A DNA stretch of 64,000 nt from Thraustochytrium sp. TN22 (taxonomy: Eukaryota; Sar; Bigyra; Thraustochytrida; Thraustochytriidae), in the NCBI GenBank assembly GCA_013306675.1, contig JABLUY010000113.1, positions 1 to 64,000 of the forward strand, given 5' to 3'. The notes under the pieces were generated by a model, which was not told the DNA's origin, did not search any database, and saw only the letters and a program-made list of their open reading frames with translations. How positions within the stretch are numbered: the stretch's first letter is position 1; each line of letters begins with the position of its first letter. Of the stretch, positions 1 to 7,770 are shown piece by piece. The position numbers were made by a program, and so were the translations under genes.

Positions 1-157
1 CGGCGGGGCGGGCGGGCGGGAGGGCGCGCGGGAGGGCGGCGGCGGCGGAGCGCGGCGGCGGGGCGCGGCGCAGGGCGCGGCGGCGGCGGAGCGCGGCGGC
101 GAGAAGAGGGCGCGGCGGGAGGCGGCGCAAGGCGGCGCAGGGAGGGCTAACGACGGG
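1..157. other. GC-rich leader upstream of the Seh1 gene
   Basis: This is almost pure G and C, made of irregular GGCGG/GGCGCGGCG runs, and it ends just before the Seh1 start codon. It resembles the GC-rich stretches before most start codons in this window. I see no gene in it. It probably holds promoter and 5' untranslated sequence, but no defined element is visible. Confidence 0.5.
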
Positions 158-1210
158 ATGAAGCAGAAGGCGCCCTTCGCGGCGCCAGGGGCGGGCGCAG
201 GGGACGGCGCGGACGATCACTTCATCCACGACGTGGCGTACGACCACTACGGGACGCGGCTGGCGACGTGCGGCGGGGATAACCATGTCAAGATGTGGAA
301 GGAGGACGGCAACGGGGAGTGGGTGCAGACGGAGATTCTCGAGGGACACCGCGCGCCAGTGTGGAAGCTGGCGTGGGCGCACCCGGAGTTCGGCCAGGTG
401 CTGGCGTCGTGCTCGTTCGACCACCAGATCATCATCTGGCGCAAGGGCGAGGAAGGGCAGCGCTCGCGCGTCAGCGATGGTGCCGGCCGCGTCACGGGCG
501 CCAAGGGCCTGGGTATCGAGATGCTCGGCTGGGGCAAGAAGTTCCTCCTGCCCAACGAGAACAGCGGCGAGAACGTGGCGCCAATCAACGACATGCAGTT
601 CGCGCCCCGCCACTACCGCGGCGGCCAAGGGCTCTGCCTGGCCACCTGCTCCACGGACGGCTACGTGCGACTCTACACGTCCATGGACACCATGAACCTG
701 GAGAACTGGGAGAACACCGAGAGCTTTGAGGGCATCCCGCCGACCCACAAGGGCGAGCGCGCCTCTGACACCACCTGCATCTCGTGGAACCAGTCCAGCT
801 TCGACGATCCCATGCTCGTCGTGGGCGGCAACGCATGCGTCGTCATCTGGACCCGGAGAGCCGATCGCGGCAAGTGGGAGTCTGTGCAGCACATCAGCAC
901 CAACATGAGTGCCGCCATCAACGACGTCTGCTGGGCGCCCAACTTGGGCCGCAGCTACCACCTCATTGCCGCTGCCTCCTCCAACGACTCCGCGGTCGAG
1001 CTCTTCAAGCTGTCGTGGGACCCGGAGACCTCGAGCCACAGCAAGCTTGAGCGCGAGGCCGAGCTTCGGACCGAGAGCGAGGTCTGGCGCTGCGAATGGA
1101 ATGTCTCGGGCAACGTACTGGCCACCTCCAGCGACGATGGCGTCATTCGCCTCTGGCGCAAGAACTTCTCCAACAAGTGGGATATGGTTGCCGAGGAGTC
1201 TCTGAACTGA
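158..1210 (+). CDS. SEH1: Seh1-type WD40 nucleoporin
   Basis: This is a 350-residue WD40 propeller protein matching Seh1. Seh1 is a subunit of the Nup107-160 (Y) complex of the nuclear pore and of the GATOR2/SEA complex that signals amino acids to TORC1. The N-terminus has the family pattern of 'IHDVAYDHYGTRLATCGGD', then 'HPEFGQVLASCSFD', 'LATCSTDGYVRLY', 'APNLGRSYHL' and a last blade with 'LATSSDDGVIRLW'. These are diagnostic of Seh1 rather than the related Sec13. The length is close to animal and fungal Seh1 (about 350-360). The ATG is the first in frame after the GC-rich leader, and no intron interrupts the gene. It converges on the RPA12 gene across a repeat-rich spacer. Confidence in the family is high. 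Confidence 0.93.
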   Translation: MKQKAPFAAPGAGAGDGADDHFIHDVAYDHYGTRLATCGGDNHVKMWKEDGNGEWVQTEILEGHRAPVWKLAWAHPEFGQVLASCSFDHQIIIWRKGEEGQRSRVSDGAGRVTGAKGLGIEMLGWGKKFLLPNENSGENVAPINDMQFAPRHYRGGQGLCLATCSTDGYVRLYTSMDTMNLENWENTESFEGIPPTHKGERASDTTCISWNQSSFDDPMLVVGGNACVVIWTRRADRGKWESVQHISTNMSAAINDVCWAPNLGRSYHLIAAASSNDSAVELFKLSWDPETSSHSKLEREAELRTESEVWRCEWNVSGNVLATSSDDGVIRLWRKNFSNKWDMVAEESLN

Positions 1211-1254
1211 TTCTCGAGACAAGGGACCAAGAGCGCCGTGTGCCATTGGCGCCA

Positions 1255-1580
1255 AGTCAAGTGCAAACGCTCTGAGTCAAGTGCAAGCACCGGTCATGTG
1301 CCAGGGCCGAGTCAGGCACACTGCAGCACGTCACACACGTGGCGATGAGCCAGGCACGTGGCAGCAAGTCAGGCACACTGTATCAACCAAGTCAGGCACA
1401 TCGCATCAAGTTTGGCAAATTGCGTCAAGTCAGGCACGTGACGTCAAGTCTGTCTGCCACATGGTAGCAAGGCAAGCCCTTGGCCAGGCACAGCAAGTCA
1501 AGCACATGGCGGCGAGTCAGGGTCATGGCAGCAAGTCAAGCGCATGACGGCGCGTCAGGGTCACGTCAGCGAGTCATACT
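1255..1580. repeat. Degenerate ~20-bp minisatellite downstream of Seh1
   Basis: About fifteen imperfect head-to-tail copies of a roughly 20-bp unit built on AAGTCAGGCACATGGCAGC are seen. Spacing and sequence vary between copies, and several carry CACGTG. It lies between the 3' ends of Seh1 and RPA12, so it may be transcribed as 3' untranslated sequence. The copies are too divergent to look like a recent expansion. Confidence 0.75.
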
Positions 1581-1964
1581 TTGCGAATTCTTGACTGCTA
1601 GCTCGGCTGGAATGCTCAGGTGGGCGCAAGATTGCCAACAAAGGGCACAGATCAACCCACGCAGCCACGTCAGGAACTTCAAGGACTGACAGTGAGTTCG
1701 TGGCGACCTTTCATTTATTCTAAATGCAGTCATGTGTTCTTTGTGTATGTAAGTAGGTAGTAAGGACAGGCGCAATTTTTGAGGCTTTGGCGCAAGGCAA
1801 TGCTCAGGCAGGCCGAGCGTGGCTATAGATGAGCAGACAGGAGCGTCACGAGAATGCCAGAACGAGCGATTTGGTGCAAGCGAGACTGGCCACGTACGAC
1901 CCTGGGCGCGAGGGCCGGTTCAGTCGCGTTTCGCGCGGCGGTCTCGTCTTCGGCACGGTCTCAC
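1581..1964. other. Spacer between convergent Seh1 and RPA12
   Basis: This is the rest of the convergent spacer. It is less GC-rich than the genes and includes AT-rich segments near 1700-1780 that could serve 3'-end formation. I see no convincing reading frame, RNA gene or further repeat. Confidence 0.5.
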
Positions 1965-2537
1965 TCAGTTGTTCTGGCTCCATGTATGAGCGCACTTGAG
2001 GCAGTCATAAAAGACGGTGGAGCCTTCATCGACGGAGCGGAGCTGCATGGTGTAAAACGTGGCCTTCTCGTGGCCGCACTTGGGGCAGGTCTCCTCGACC
2101 TCTGCGCGGTGCTGCTTGGCCTCATCAAAGCGCGCAGCGTCGTCCTGGATGCCATCGCGCTGGGCTACGTAGCGCTTGGCCCACTTGGGGTCGCTGCCGG
2201 CCTCCGCAAAGGTGCGTATCCTCAGGTTGCGGCTGTCCAGGTCTGCGTCATTTTCGTCCCACGCGTCAGTCATCGTCCCTCTGGCCGTCGCTTCGCCCCG
2301 CCTCGCCTCGCCTCGCCTCGCCTCGCCTCGCCTCGCCTCGCCTCGCCTCGCCTCGCTCCGCTCCGCTTCATCCCTTCTCGCCTCGCCTCGCCTCGCGCCT
2401 CGCCTCGCCTTGCACGTACCCGCGTAGCAGCACGTCATGCCGCAGCACACGCAGACCACCGTGTCCTCGTCCGGCGTGGCCAGCAGCGTGCCGCATCTGT
2501 CGCAGAAGCTCGTGCGGCACGCGAGCGGGTCCGCCAT
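1965..2537 (-). CDS. RPA12: RNA polymerase I subunit RPA12 (one predicted intron)
   Basis: This is the small zinc-ribbon subunit of RNA polymerase I, which supports transcript cleavage and termination during rRNA synthesis. The N-terminal ribbon shows FCDRCG and CVCCG. The C-terminal TFIIS-like ribbon shows CPKCGHEKATFYTMQLRS followed by VDEGSTVFYDC and CLKC, which matches yeast and human RPA12 better than RPB9 or RPC11. The predicted exons are 2420-2537 and 1965-2278, with a 141-nt intron between them. Splicing gives 143 residues, near the usual 120-140. Without splicing the frame stays open and adds 47 Arg/Glu/Gly-rich residues between the ribbons. The start is the ATG at 2537, just before the first ribbon; longer in-frame upstream sequence is low complexity. 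Upstream, divergently, lies eIF4G. Confidence 0.88.
   Translation of the reverse strand: MADPLACRTSFCDRCGTLLATPDEDTVVCVCCGMTCCYAGTCKARRGARRGEARRDEAERSEARRGEARRGEARRGEARRGEATARGTMTDAWDENDADLDSRNLRIRTFAEAGSDPKWAKRYVAQRDGIQDDAARFDEAKQHRAEVEETCPKCGHEKATFYTMQLRSVDEGSTVFYDCLKCAHTWSQNN
2279..2419 (-). other. Predicted intron of RPA12
   Basis: The donor reads G|GTACGT at 2419 and the acceptor CAGAG|GG ends at 2279. Splicing joins the two ribbon-coding parts in frame in phase 1. The length is 141 nt with no in-frame stop, so retention would not terminate the protein. The interior is nearly all 5-bp repeat and I see no CTAAC branch site. A repeat with a 5-bp period would be hard to tolerate in coding sequence, which supports its being an intron. 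cDNA would settle it. Confidence 0.65.
2294..2412. repeat. CCTCG pentanucleotide microsatellite inside the RPA12 intron
   Basis: Head-to-tail copies of CGCCT/CCTCG form one long, nearly perfect block (about 2294-2355) and a shorter block after an interruption (about 2376-2412). The plus strand is C+T-rich and contains no A over long runs. Copy number is likely to vary between strains. Confidence 0.9.
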
Positions 2538-3634
2538 GGCCTTGCTTGCCTCCTCCGCCTGGCCTCGCCCCTCGCCCGCCGCGCCGCGCGCTTGGCACTC
2601 TGCGCCGCCGCCCGGCTGCCTCTGCCTGGCCGGGTTCTTGGTGGCGGCGGCGCCGCGCTCCAGCCAGCGCCTGCGCGGCCAGGGCCAGCCAGGCCGAGCC
2701 GAGCCCGGCGAGCCAGCCGCCGCTGCCAGCAGTGGCCGCGGCTGGCCGCCAGTGGGGCGGCGGCGCCGCGACTTGCGGCGCGCGGCGCGCAAGTGAACTC
2801 GCGGCGGTGGCGGCCACGCGGGCGGGCACGAGCGCGCGCAGCCTAACCGCGGCAGGCAGCAGGCGGGCGATCGGTGGTCGCGAGGCGCCGGCGGCGGACG
2901 CGGCGCCGGGCGCGCAAGCAGGGCCGCGGATCGCGCGGCCGGCCGCGGCGCAGGCAGGCGGCGCGGCGCGCGCTAGCGTTTCCGGTAGGGGGCGCCTAGC
3001 GGCGTGAGGGCCGGGCTTTCGTTGGCGGCGGGATCTTGGCCTCAGGCGCGCTTTGCCGACTTGGAGAGGCCGCGGAGGGCGGCGCGGCAGTGCGAGCGAG
3101 GGCCGCGCAAGTGGCGCTTCCGGAAAGGGCGACTTGCGGCGCGGCGCGCAAGGGAGGGAGGGCGGCGGCGGGGAGGAGGAGGCGAGGCGGCGGCGGCGCG
3201 GCAGGCAGGCAGAACCCCTGCCGCCTGCGACGCTTCGCAGGCGCGCGCCCGGCCCGCCCGCGCCGCGCAGCAGCAGGTTTCCCTCCCCCCCGCGCCGCCC
3301 GCCTGCGCCGCCCGCGCCGCCGCGCGCGCGCGCGCAGCCGAGGTCGGCTCGCAGCCGTGGTGGCCGCTCGCCGCCGCCACCCGCCCGCCGCCCGCCGACG
3401 CTAACGAGGCGACCGCGGTCGTCGTCGTCGCCGCCGCCGCCGCCGACGCGCAGAGCGCGCGGAGGAAGAGGAGCGAGGAAGGAAGGAGGGCAGACAGGCA
3501 GGCAGGCTCGTCGAGCCCGCCCGCGAGGAAGCGCCCGCGGTCGAGAGCCGCAGGAGAGTCGAGACGAGGCAAGGCTTGGCTGGCTCGCGTACGAGCAGCG
3601 CAGGAGCACCAAAGAAGAACTCGAGGAGAACGAG

Positions 3635-3670
<36 letters not shown>

Positions 3671-3676
3671 GCGAAA
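2538..3676. other. RPA12/eIF4G divergent spacer and eIF4G leader
   Basis: This is 1.1 kb between the divergent RPA12 and eIF4G starts. It is extremely GC-rich and open in several frames on both strands, but the translations are Arg/Ala/Gly/Pro low complexity with no recognisable domain, so I call no gene. The part nearest eIF4G is probably its long 5' untranslated region. It holds several out-of-frame ATGs and an (AGC) run just before the chosen start. Confidence 0.6.
3638..3669 (+). repeat. (AGC)n run in the eIF4G leader
   Basis: Ten or so uninterrupted AGC triplets end 7 nt before the predicted eIF4G start codon. A second, interrupted CAG-rich stretch follows inside the coding sequence as polyglutamine. 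Confidence 0.9.
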
Positions 3677-6600
3677 ATGAACCAGCAGCAGCAGAACCAG
3701 CAGCACCAGGGCGGCCAGTCGACGCCGCCGCCGCAGCAGCAGGCGCCCATGCACATGGGTGGCTCGCCGATGATGTACCCGGGCATGGCCGCGCAGCAGA
3801 CGCAGTACGGCATGATGCCTGTGCGCCCCGGGTCCGCGAGCGACAACGCGAGCGTGGGCAGCGCCGGCAGCGGGCCCGGCGTGGGCGTGAACTCGCCGGC
3901 CGGCGGCCCGATGATGGCTGGCCGGCCACCATACGGGTACATGATGAACTACTACGCGCCGTACCCGTACATGCAGGGCGGCGCGGGCATGCCCATGCAG
4001 AACGGTGTGGCTCCCGGCGGGCCCGGCAGCTCCGCCGGCTCGGACGACGCGAACTCGTCCAGCCCGCATGTGAGCCCCAGCATGGGCCCCATGTCGTACA
4101 TGTACGGTCGCCCGTACATGTACTACCCGCCGCAGGGCGCCATGGCGCCGGGTCAGGCGCAGCAGGGCCAGGGCGCCGCGGCGCCGCGGCCCGCGCCGGC
4201 TCAGCCTCCCAAGAAGAAGATCCTTGAGATCATCGACCCCAAGACCAACAAGGCGGTGCTGCCCTCGCCGACGCGCAAGGAGGGCGGCTCGGAGGCCGGG
4301 AGCGCGCCGGGCGCCGCTAGCGTCGCCGGCGTGGCTGCCGCTGCCGCGGCCGCGCCGTCGCAGCAGCAGCAGCAGCAGGCGGCCGCGCCGGCCGCGCCGG
4401 CCGCTGCCGCGAACGGAACCAGCGCCGCGGGGGCTGCTGCTGGGGCCGCGAGCAAGCCCGCGGGTCGCAGCAACATCATGCTCGAGGCGCTGCAAAAGCG
4501 GCTCCGCGAGGAGGAGGCGGCCAGCAGCAACGCGGACGCCGCCGCCACGGCCGCCGCTGCCGCCGAGGACCAGGCGGAGCGCCAGCGCAAGGAGGCCGAG
4601 GCCAAGGCGCAGCTCGAGGAGCAGCAGCGCGTGGCGGACGAGAAGCGCAAGAAGCTGCAGGAGGACGAGGAGCGCGCGGAGCGCGAGCGCAAGGAGGCCG
4701 AGCTGAAGCGCAAGGCCGAGCAGGCTGAGGAGGAGCGCAAGAAGCGCGAGCAGGAGCTTCAGCGCCAGCAGGAGCTGGACGCTGCCGCCAAGGCCGGGAG
4801 TAGTGCTAGTCAGCCGGTCGCCGAGGCGCAGCAGCCCTCCGCCGGCGGCGATGAGGCCAACGACAACGACGACGCCGACGCCGACGACGCCGAGACGCCC
4901 TCCGCGGGCGAGGAGGGCTCCTCCCCCGCGGCGCCGGCGCTCCCGGTGCAGATCACGCGCAACGAGTCCGGCAAGATCGTGTACAACTACGCGGAGCTCA
5001 TGGGCTTCAAGACGCGCTTCCGCGACCGCCCTGACGAGCTCTCGGACATTAGCTTCGACGTGGTCCAGGCGCGCGCCCCGGCCGTCGGCGGCAGCGTGCG
5101 CGGCGGCGGCCCGGCTGGCCCGCCCCGCACCTTTGACAAGGGCCCGGCGCGCGGCGGCCCGGCCGCGCCCGGTGGCGGCGGCGGTGGCTGGCGTGGCCCG
5201 CCGCGGCCGCCCATTGGCGGTGCGCCCGGCGCACCTGGCCCGCGCGGCCCGCGCGGGCGGCCATTGCCGCCCCCGCCGCCCTCGCGCGAGGTCAAGATGC
5301 CGGAGGCGAGCGAGAACGCTTGGAAGCCCAAGCAGGGCGGTTCGGACCTGGAAAATACCGTCAAGAAGGTGAACGGCATCCTCAACAAGCTCACGCTCGA
5401 GAAGTTCGACCGCCTGTCGAAGCAGTTTATTGAGATCCCCATGAAGAGCGTCAAGATGCTCAAGGAGACCAGCGCGGCCATCTTCGACAAGGCGCTGGCC
5501 GAGCCTAAGTTCGGCGAGCTCTACGCGGACCTGTGCAGGGTCATCGTCGAGAGCAAGGCGCGCGGCTTTGAGTGGGACTTTGTGGACGTTGTCGAGAAGG
5601 ACGGCAAGTACTATTGGACGGCTTCGGACGACACGGACGAGCCTGACGAGGAGCGCCTCATGGGGCCCTACGACTCGGAGTCGCAGGCGCGCGACACGGC
5701 CACCAAGATGACCGACTTCAAGCGCATCCTGCTCAACAAGTGCCAGGAGGAGTTCGAGAAGGAGACCCAGATCGCTGCGGCCGAGGCCGAGGTTGAGGAG
5801 TTCAAGCAGCTCTTCCAGAACGAGAAGGACCCGGAGAAGAAGGCCGAGATCAAGTCCAAGTATTCCGAGGCCAAGTTCCAGGCCATCAAGATCAAGCGCA
5901 AGGTGCTCGGCAACATTCAGTTCATTGGTGAGCTCTTCAAGAAGCGCATCCTCACCGAGAAGGTCATGCACTCGTGCATCATCAAGATTCTCAACCCCAA
6001 GGTCGAGATCCCCGAGGAGGAGGACCTCGAGTGCCTCTGCCGCCTGCTCACCACCATTGGCCACACGCTCGACTCCAGCCCGCAGGAGAAGACCAAGACC
6101 CTGGTCGACGAGTACTTTGCCAAGATGAAGAGCATCGCCAACAACAAGAAGCTCGCTGCCCGCCACCGCTTCATGATCATGGACGTCCTTGACCTGCGCT
6201 CGAACAAGTGGCAGGCGCGCCGCGAGGAGCTCAAGGCCAAGAAGATCGAGGACGTGCACAAGGACGCGGCCCGCGAGGAGCGCGAGAAGGCCTCGGCGCC
6301 GCGCGGCGGCGCTGGAGGCAACATGGGTCGTGGCGCCCCGCCCCCGCCCCGCGCCGGCGGTGCCTTTGGCGGCCGCGACGCTGGTCCCCCCGGCAAGTCG
6401 AACTTCGGCGCGAACGGGCCCAAGGCCCATCGCGCCGGCGCGGCTCACACCATGCGCACCGGCGGCGGCTTTAAGATCGGTGGCGGCCCCGCGCCCTCCA
6501 CCAAGCCCGACACCACCGCCTCTGCCTCGCGCGCCACTGTCGGCGGCCGTCCTGGCGCCGGCGCCATGCGCCCTGGCGGCGCGGCTGCCCTTGGCGGCGG

Positions 6601-7366
6601 CCTGCGCCCCGGGGGCGGTGCCGGCGGCTCCTTTCGCCCTGGTGCCTCGTCCGGCGCTGGCCTCTCCAAGCCTCCCGCGCTTGGCGGGACCCGCCCTGGC
6701 GGCCGCTTCGCGCCCATCAGCGGCCCTATCCGGCCCAGTGGTCCCTCGGGTGGTGGTGGCGGTGGTGGTGGTGCGCCGGCGCCCTCGAAGCGCCGCACGC
6801 CCGCCATTGACCAAGAGACTATGGAGAACAAGGTGCGCGGCGCGCTCGAGGAGTACGTCCACCTCAACATGGCCTCGGAGCTCACGGCCTCCTTCCAGGA
6901 GCTCGTGCCGCAGGTCGAGTCCGAGACCGACCTCAAGCTCTTCATTATCAAGCAGGCCTGCTACATGATCGTCGAGAAGAAGGACGCCGAGCGCCGCCAT
7001 GTGCCCGACGCCCTCGTCCACCTTCACAAGGAGATGAACCTCCTCACGCACGACGACTTCATCGCCGGCCTTGATGCTCGCTTCGAGTTCATGGCGGACG
7101 AGAGCATGGACAGCCCGCTCTGTACCACGCACTATGCCAACCTGCTCGCCTTTCTCTGCACCCAGGGCGTGCTCTCTCTCGCCGACTTCCCGGCCTTCAC
7201 TGAGAAGATGAAGGAGGAGTCCAACCACATGATCGGCATGCTGTTTAAGAAGACCGTTGAGTCGCTCAAGACGTCCGACGAGGGCACCAAGGCCTTCGAG
7301 GACCAGAAGGGCTCTGTCCCCGAGGACTTTGTCAAGGAGTACAAGCTCGAGGAGGTCGTGGCCTGA
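3677..7366 (+). CDS. EIF4G: Translation initiation factor eIF4G
   Basis: This is the scaffold of the cap-binding complex eIF4F and is 1229 residues long. Residues 1-240 are Gln/Met/Pro/Gly-rich. Residues about 268-371 are a charged Glu/Arg/Lys helix or coiled coil. At residues 436-444 there is Y-N-Y-A-E-L-M-G-F, which fits the YxxxxL-phi motif that binds eIF4E (compare YDREFLLGF). The MIF4G domain, which binds eIF4A, begins near residue 557 (ENTVKKVNGILNKLT) and runs to about 800. A Gly/Pro-rich linker leads to one MA3 domain at about 1048-1200. There is no recognisable second MA3 or W2 domain. The start is the ATG at 3677 that opens the Gln-rich region; the frame stays open to 3053 but upstream is untranslated-like. 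The gene converges on ARMH3. Confidence 0.93.
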   Translation: MNQQQQNQQHQGGQSTPPPQQQAPMHMGGSPMMYPGMAAQQTQYGMMPVRPGSASDNASVGSAGSGPGVGVNSPAGGPMMAGRPPYGYMMNYYAPYPYMQGGAGMPMQNGVAPGGPGSSAGSDDANSSSPHVSPSMGPMSYMYGRPYMYYPPQGAMAPGQAQQGQGAAAPRPAPAQPPKKKILEIIDPKTNKAVLPSPTRKEGGSEAGSAPGAASVAGVAAAAAAAPSQQQQQQAAAPAAPAAAANGTSAAGAAAGAASKPAGRSNIMLEALQKRLREEEAASSNADAAATAAAAAEDQAERQRKEAEAKAQLEEQQRVADEKRKKLQEDEERAERERKEAELKRKAEQAEEERKKREQELQRQQELDAAAKAGSSASQPVAEAQQPSAGGDEANDNDDADADDAETPSAGEEGSSPAAPALPVQITRNESGKIVYNYAELMGFKTRFRDRPDELSDISFDVVQARAPAVGGSVRGGGPAGPPRTFDKGPARGGPAAPGGGGGGWRGPPRPPIGGAPGAPGPRGPRGRPLPPPPPSREVKMPEASENAWKPKQGGSDLENTVKKVNGILNKLTLEKFDRLSKQFIEIPMKSVKMLKETSAAIFDKALAEPKFGELYADLCRVIVESKARGFEWDFVDVVEKDGKYYWTASDDTDEPDEERLMGPYDSESQARDTATKMTDFKRILLNKCQEEFEKETQIAAAEAEVEEFKQLFQNEKDPEKKAEIKSKYSEAKFQAIKIKRKVLGNIQFIGELFKKRILTEKVMHSCIIKILNPKVEIPEEEDLECLCRLLTTIGHTLDSSPQEKTKTLVDEYFAKMKSIANNKKLAARHRFMIMDVLDLRSNKWQARREELKAKKIEDVHKDAAREEREKASAPRGGAGGNMGRGAPPPPRAGGAFGGRDAGPPGKSNFGANGPKAHRAGAAHTMRTGGGFKIGGGPAPSTKPDTTASASRATVGGRPGAGAMRPGGAAALGGGLRPGGGAGGSFRPGASSGAGLSKPPALGGTRPGGRFAPISGPIRPSGPSGGGGGGGGAPAPSKRRTPAIDQETMENKVRGALEEYVHLNMASELTASFQELVPQVESETDLKLFIIKQACYMIVEKKDAERRHVPDALVHLHKEMNLLTHDDFIAGLDARFEFMADESMDSPLCTTHYANLLAFLCTQGVLSLADFPAFTEKMKEESNHMIGMLFKKTVESLKTSDEGTKAFEDQKGSVPEDFVKEYKLEEVVA

Positions 7367-7770
7367 TCGATCACACGCCAGTCGCGTGTGCGTGTGCGCA
7401 CCGACCAACCGTTGATGAACCAAACCAACCCGTTTCTCTTCACACACACATCGCGACCTCTCTCTCTTTACCATCTGCGTCCCCGCGACTAAAACAAGTG
7501 CGAGAGGGAGAGAGAGTGACTGAGTGACTGACCCAGAGTGAGCACGAAGAAGTGAACGAGCGAGAGCTCAAGGCTCTCTCGTTCTCGGTCTCTTCTCGCT
7601 CTTTCGCTCTGCTCGGACACGCACCGCAAATCCCCTTCCAACTTTCGTCTTTTCCCACTAAAAAAGAAAGCCTTTCAAAACGCTCAGCTGCGATTATTGC
7701 CTGGGAGCCAAGATTGATCATCGCAAGATGACGCTTGGTTTGCTTGCTGCCATCGTCATCTTCATTATCA
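7367..7770. other. Spacer between convergent eIF4G and ARMH3
   Basis: About 400 bp between two 3' ends. It contains a purine-rich GAGAGGGAGAGAGAGTGACT stretch near 7500 and tends toward GA/CT sequence elsewhere. I see no gene. Its lower GC and simple sequence suit 3' untranslated ends of both neighbours. Confidence 0.5.

Noticed and set aside
3053-3676. In-frame N-terminal extension of eIF4G
   Set aside because: It is low-complexity Arg/Gly/Pro/Ser, includes the translated AGC run, and has no family counterpart; better read as leader.
3401-7474. 1357-codon open frame antisense to eIF4G
   Set aside because: It is a by-product of GC-rich third positions in the real gene. The translation is Leu/Ala/Arg-rich without any domain, while the plus strand encodes clear MIF4G and MA3 domains.
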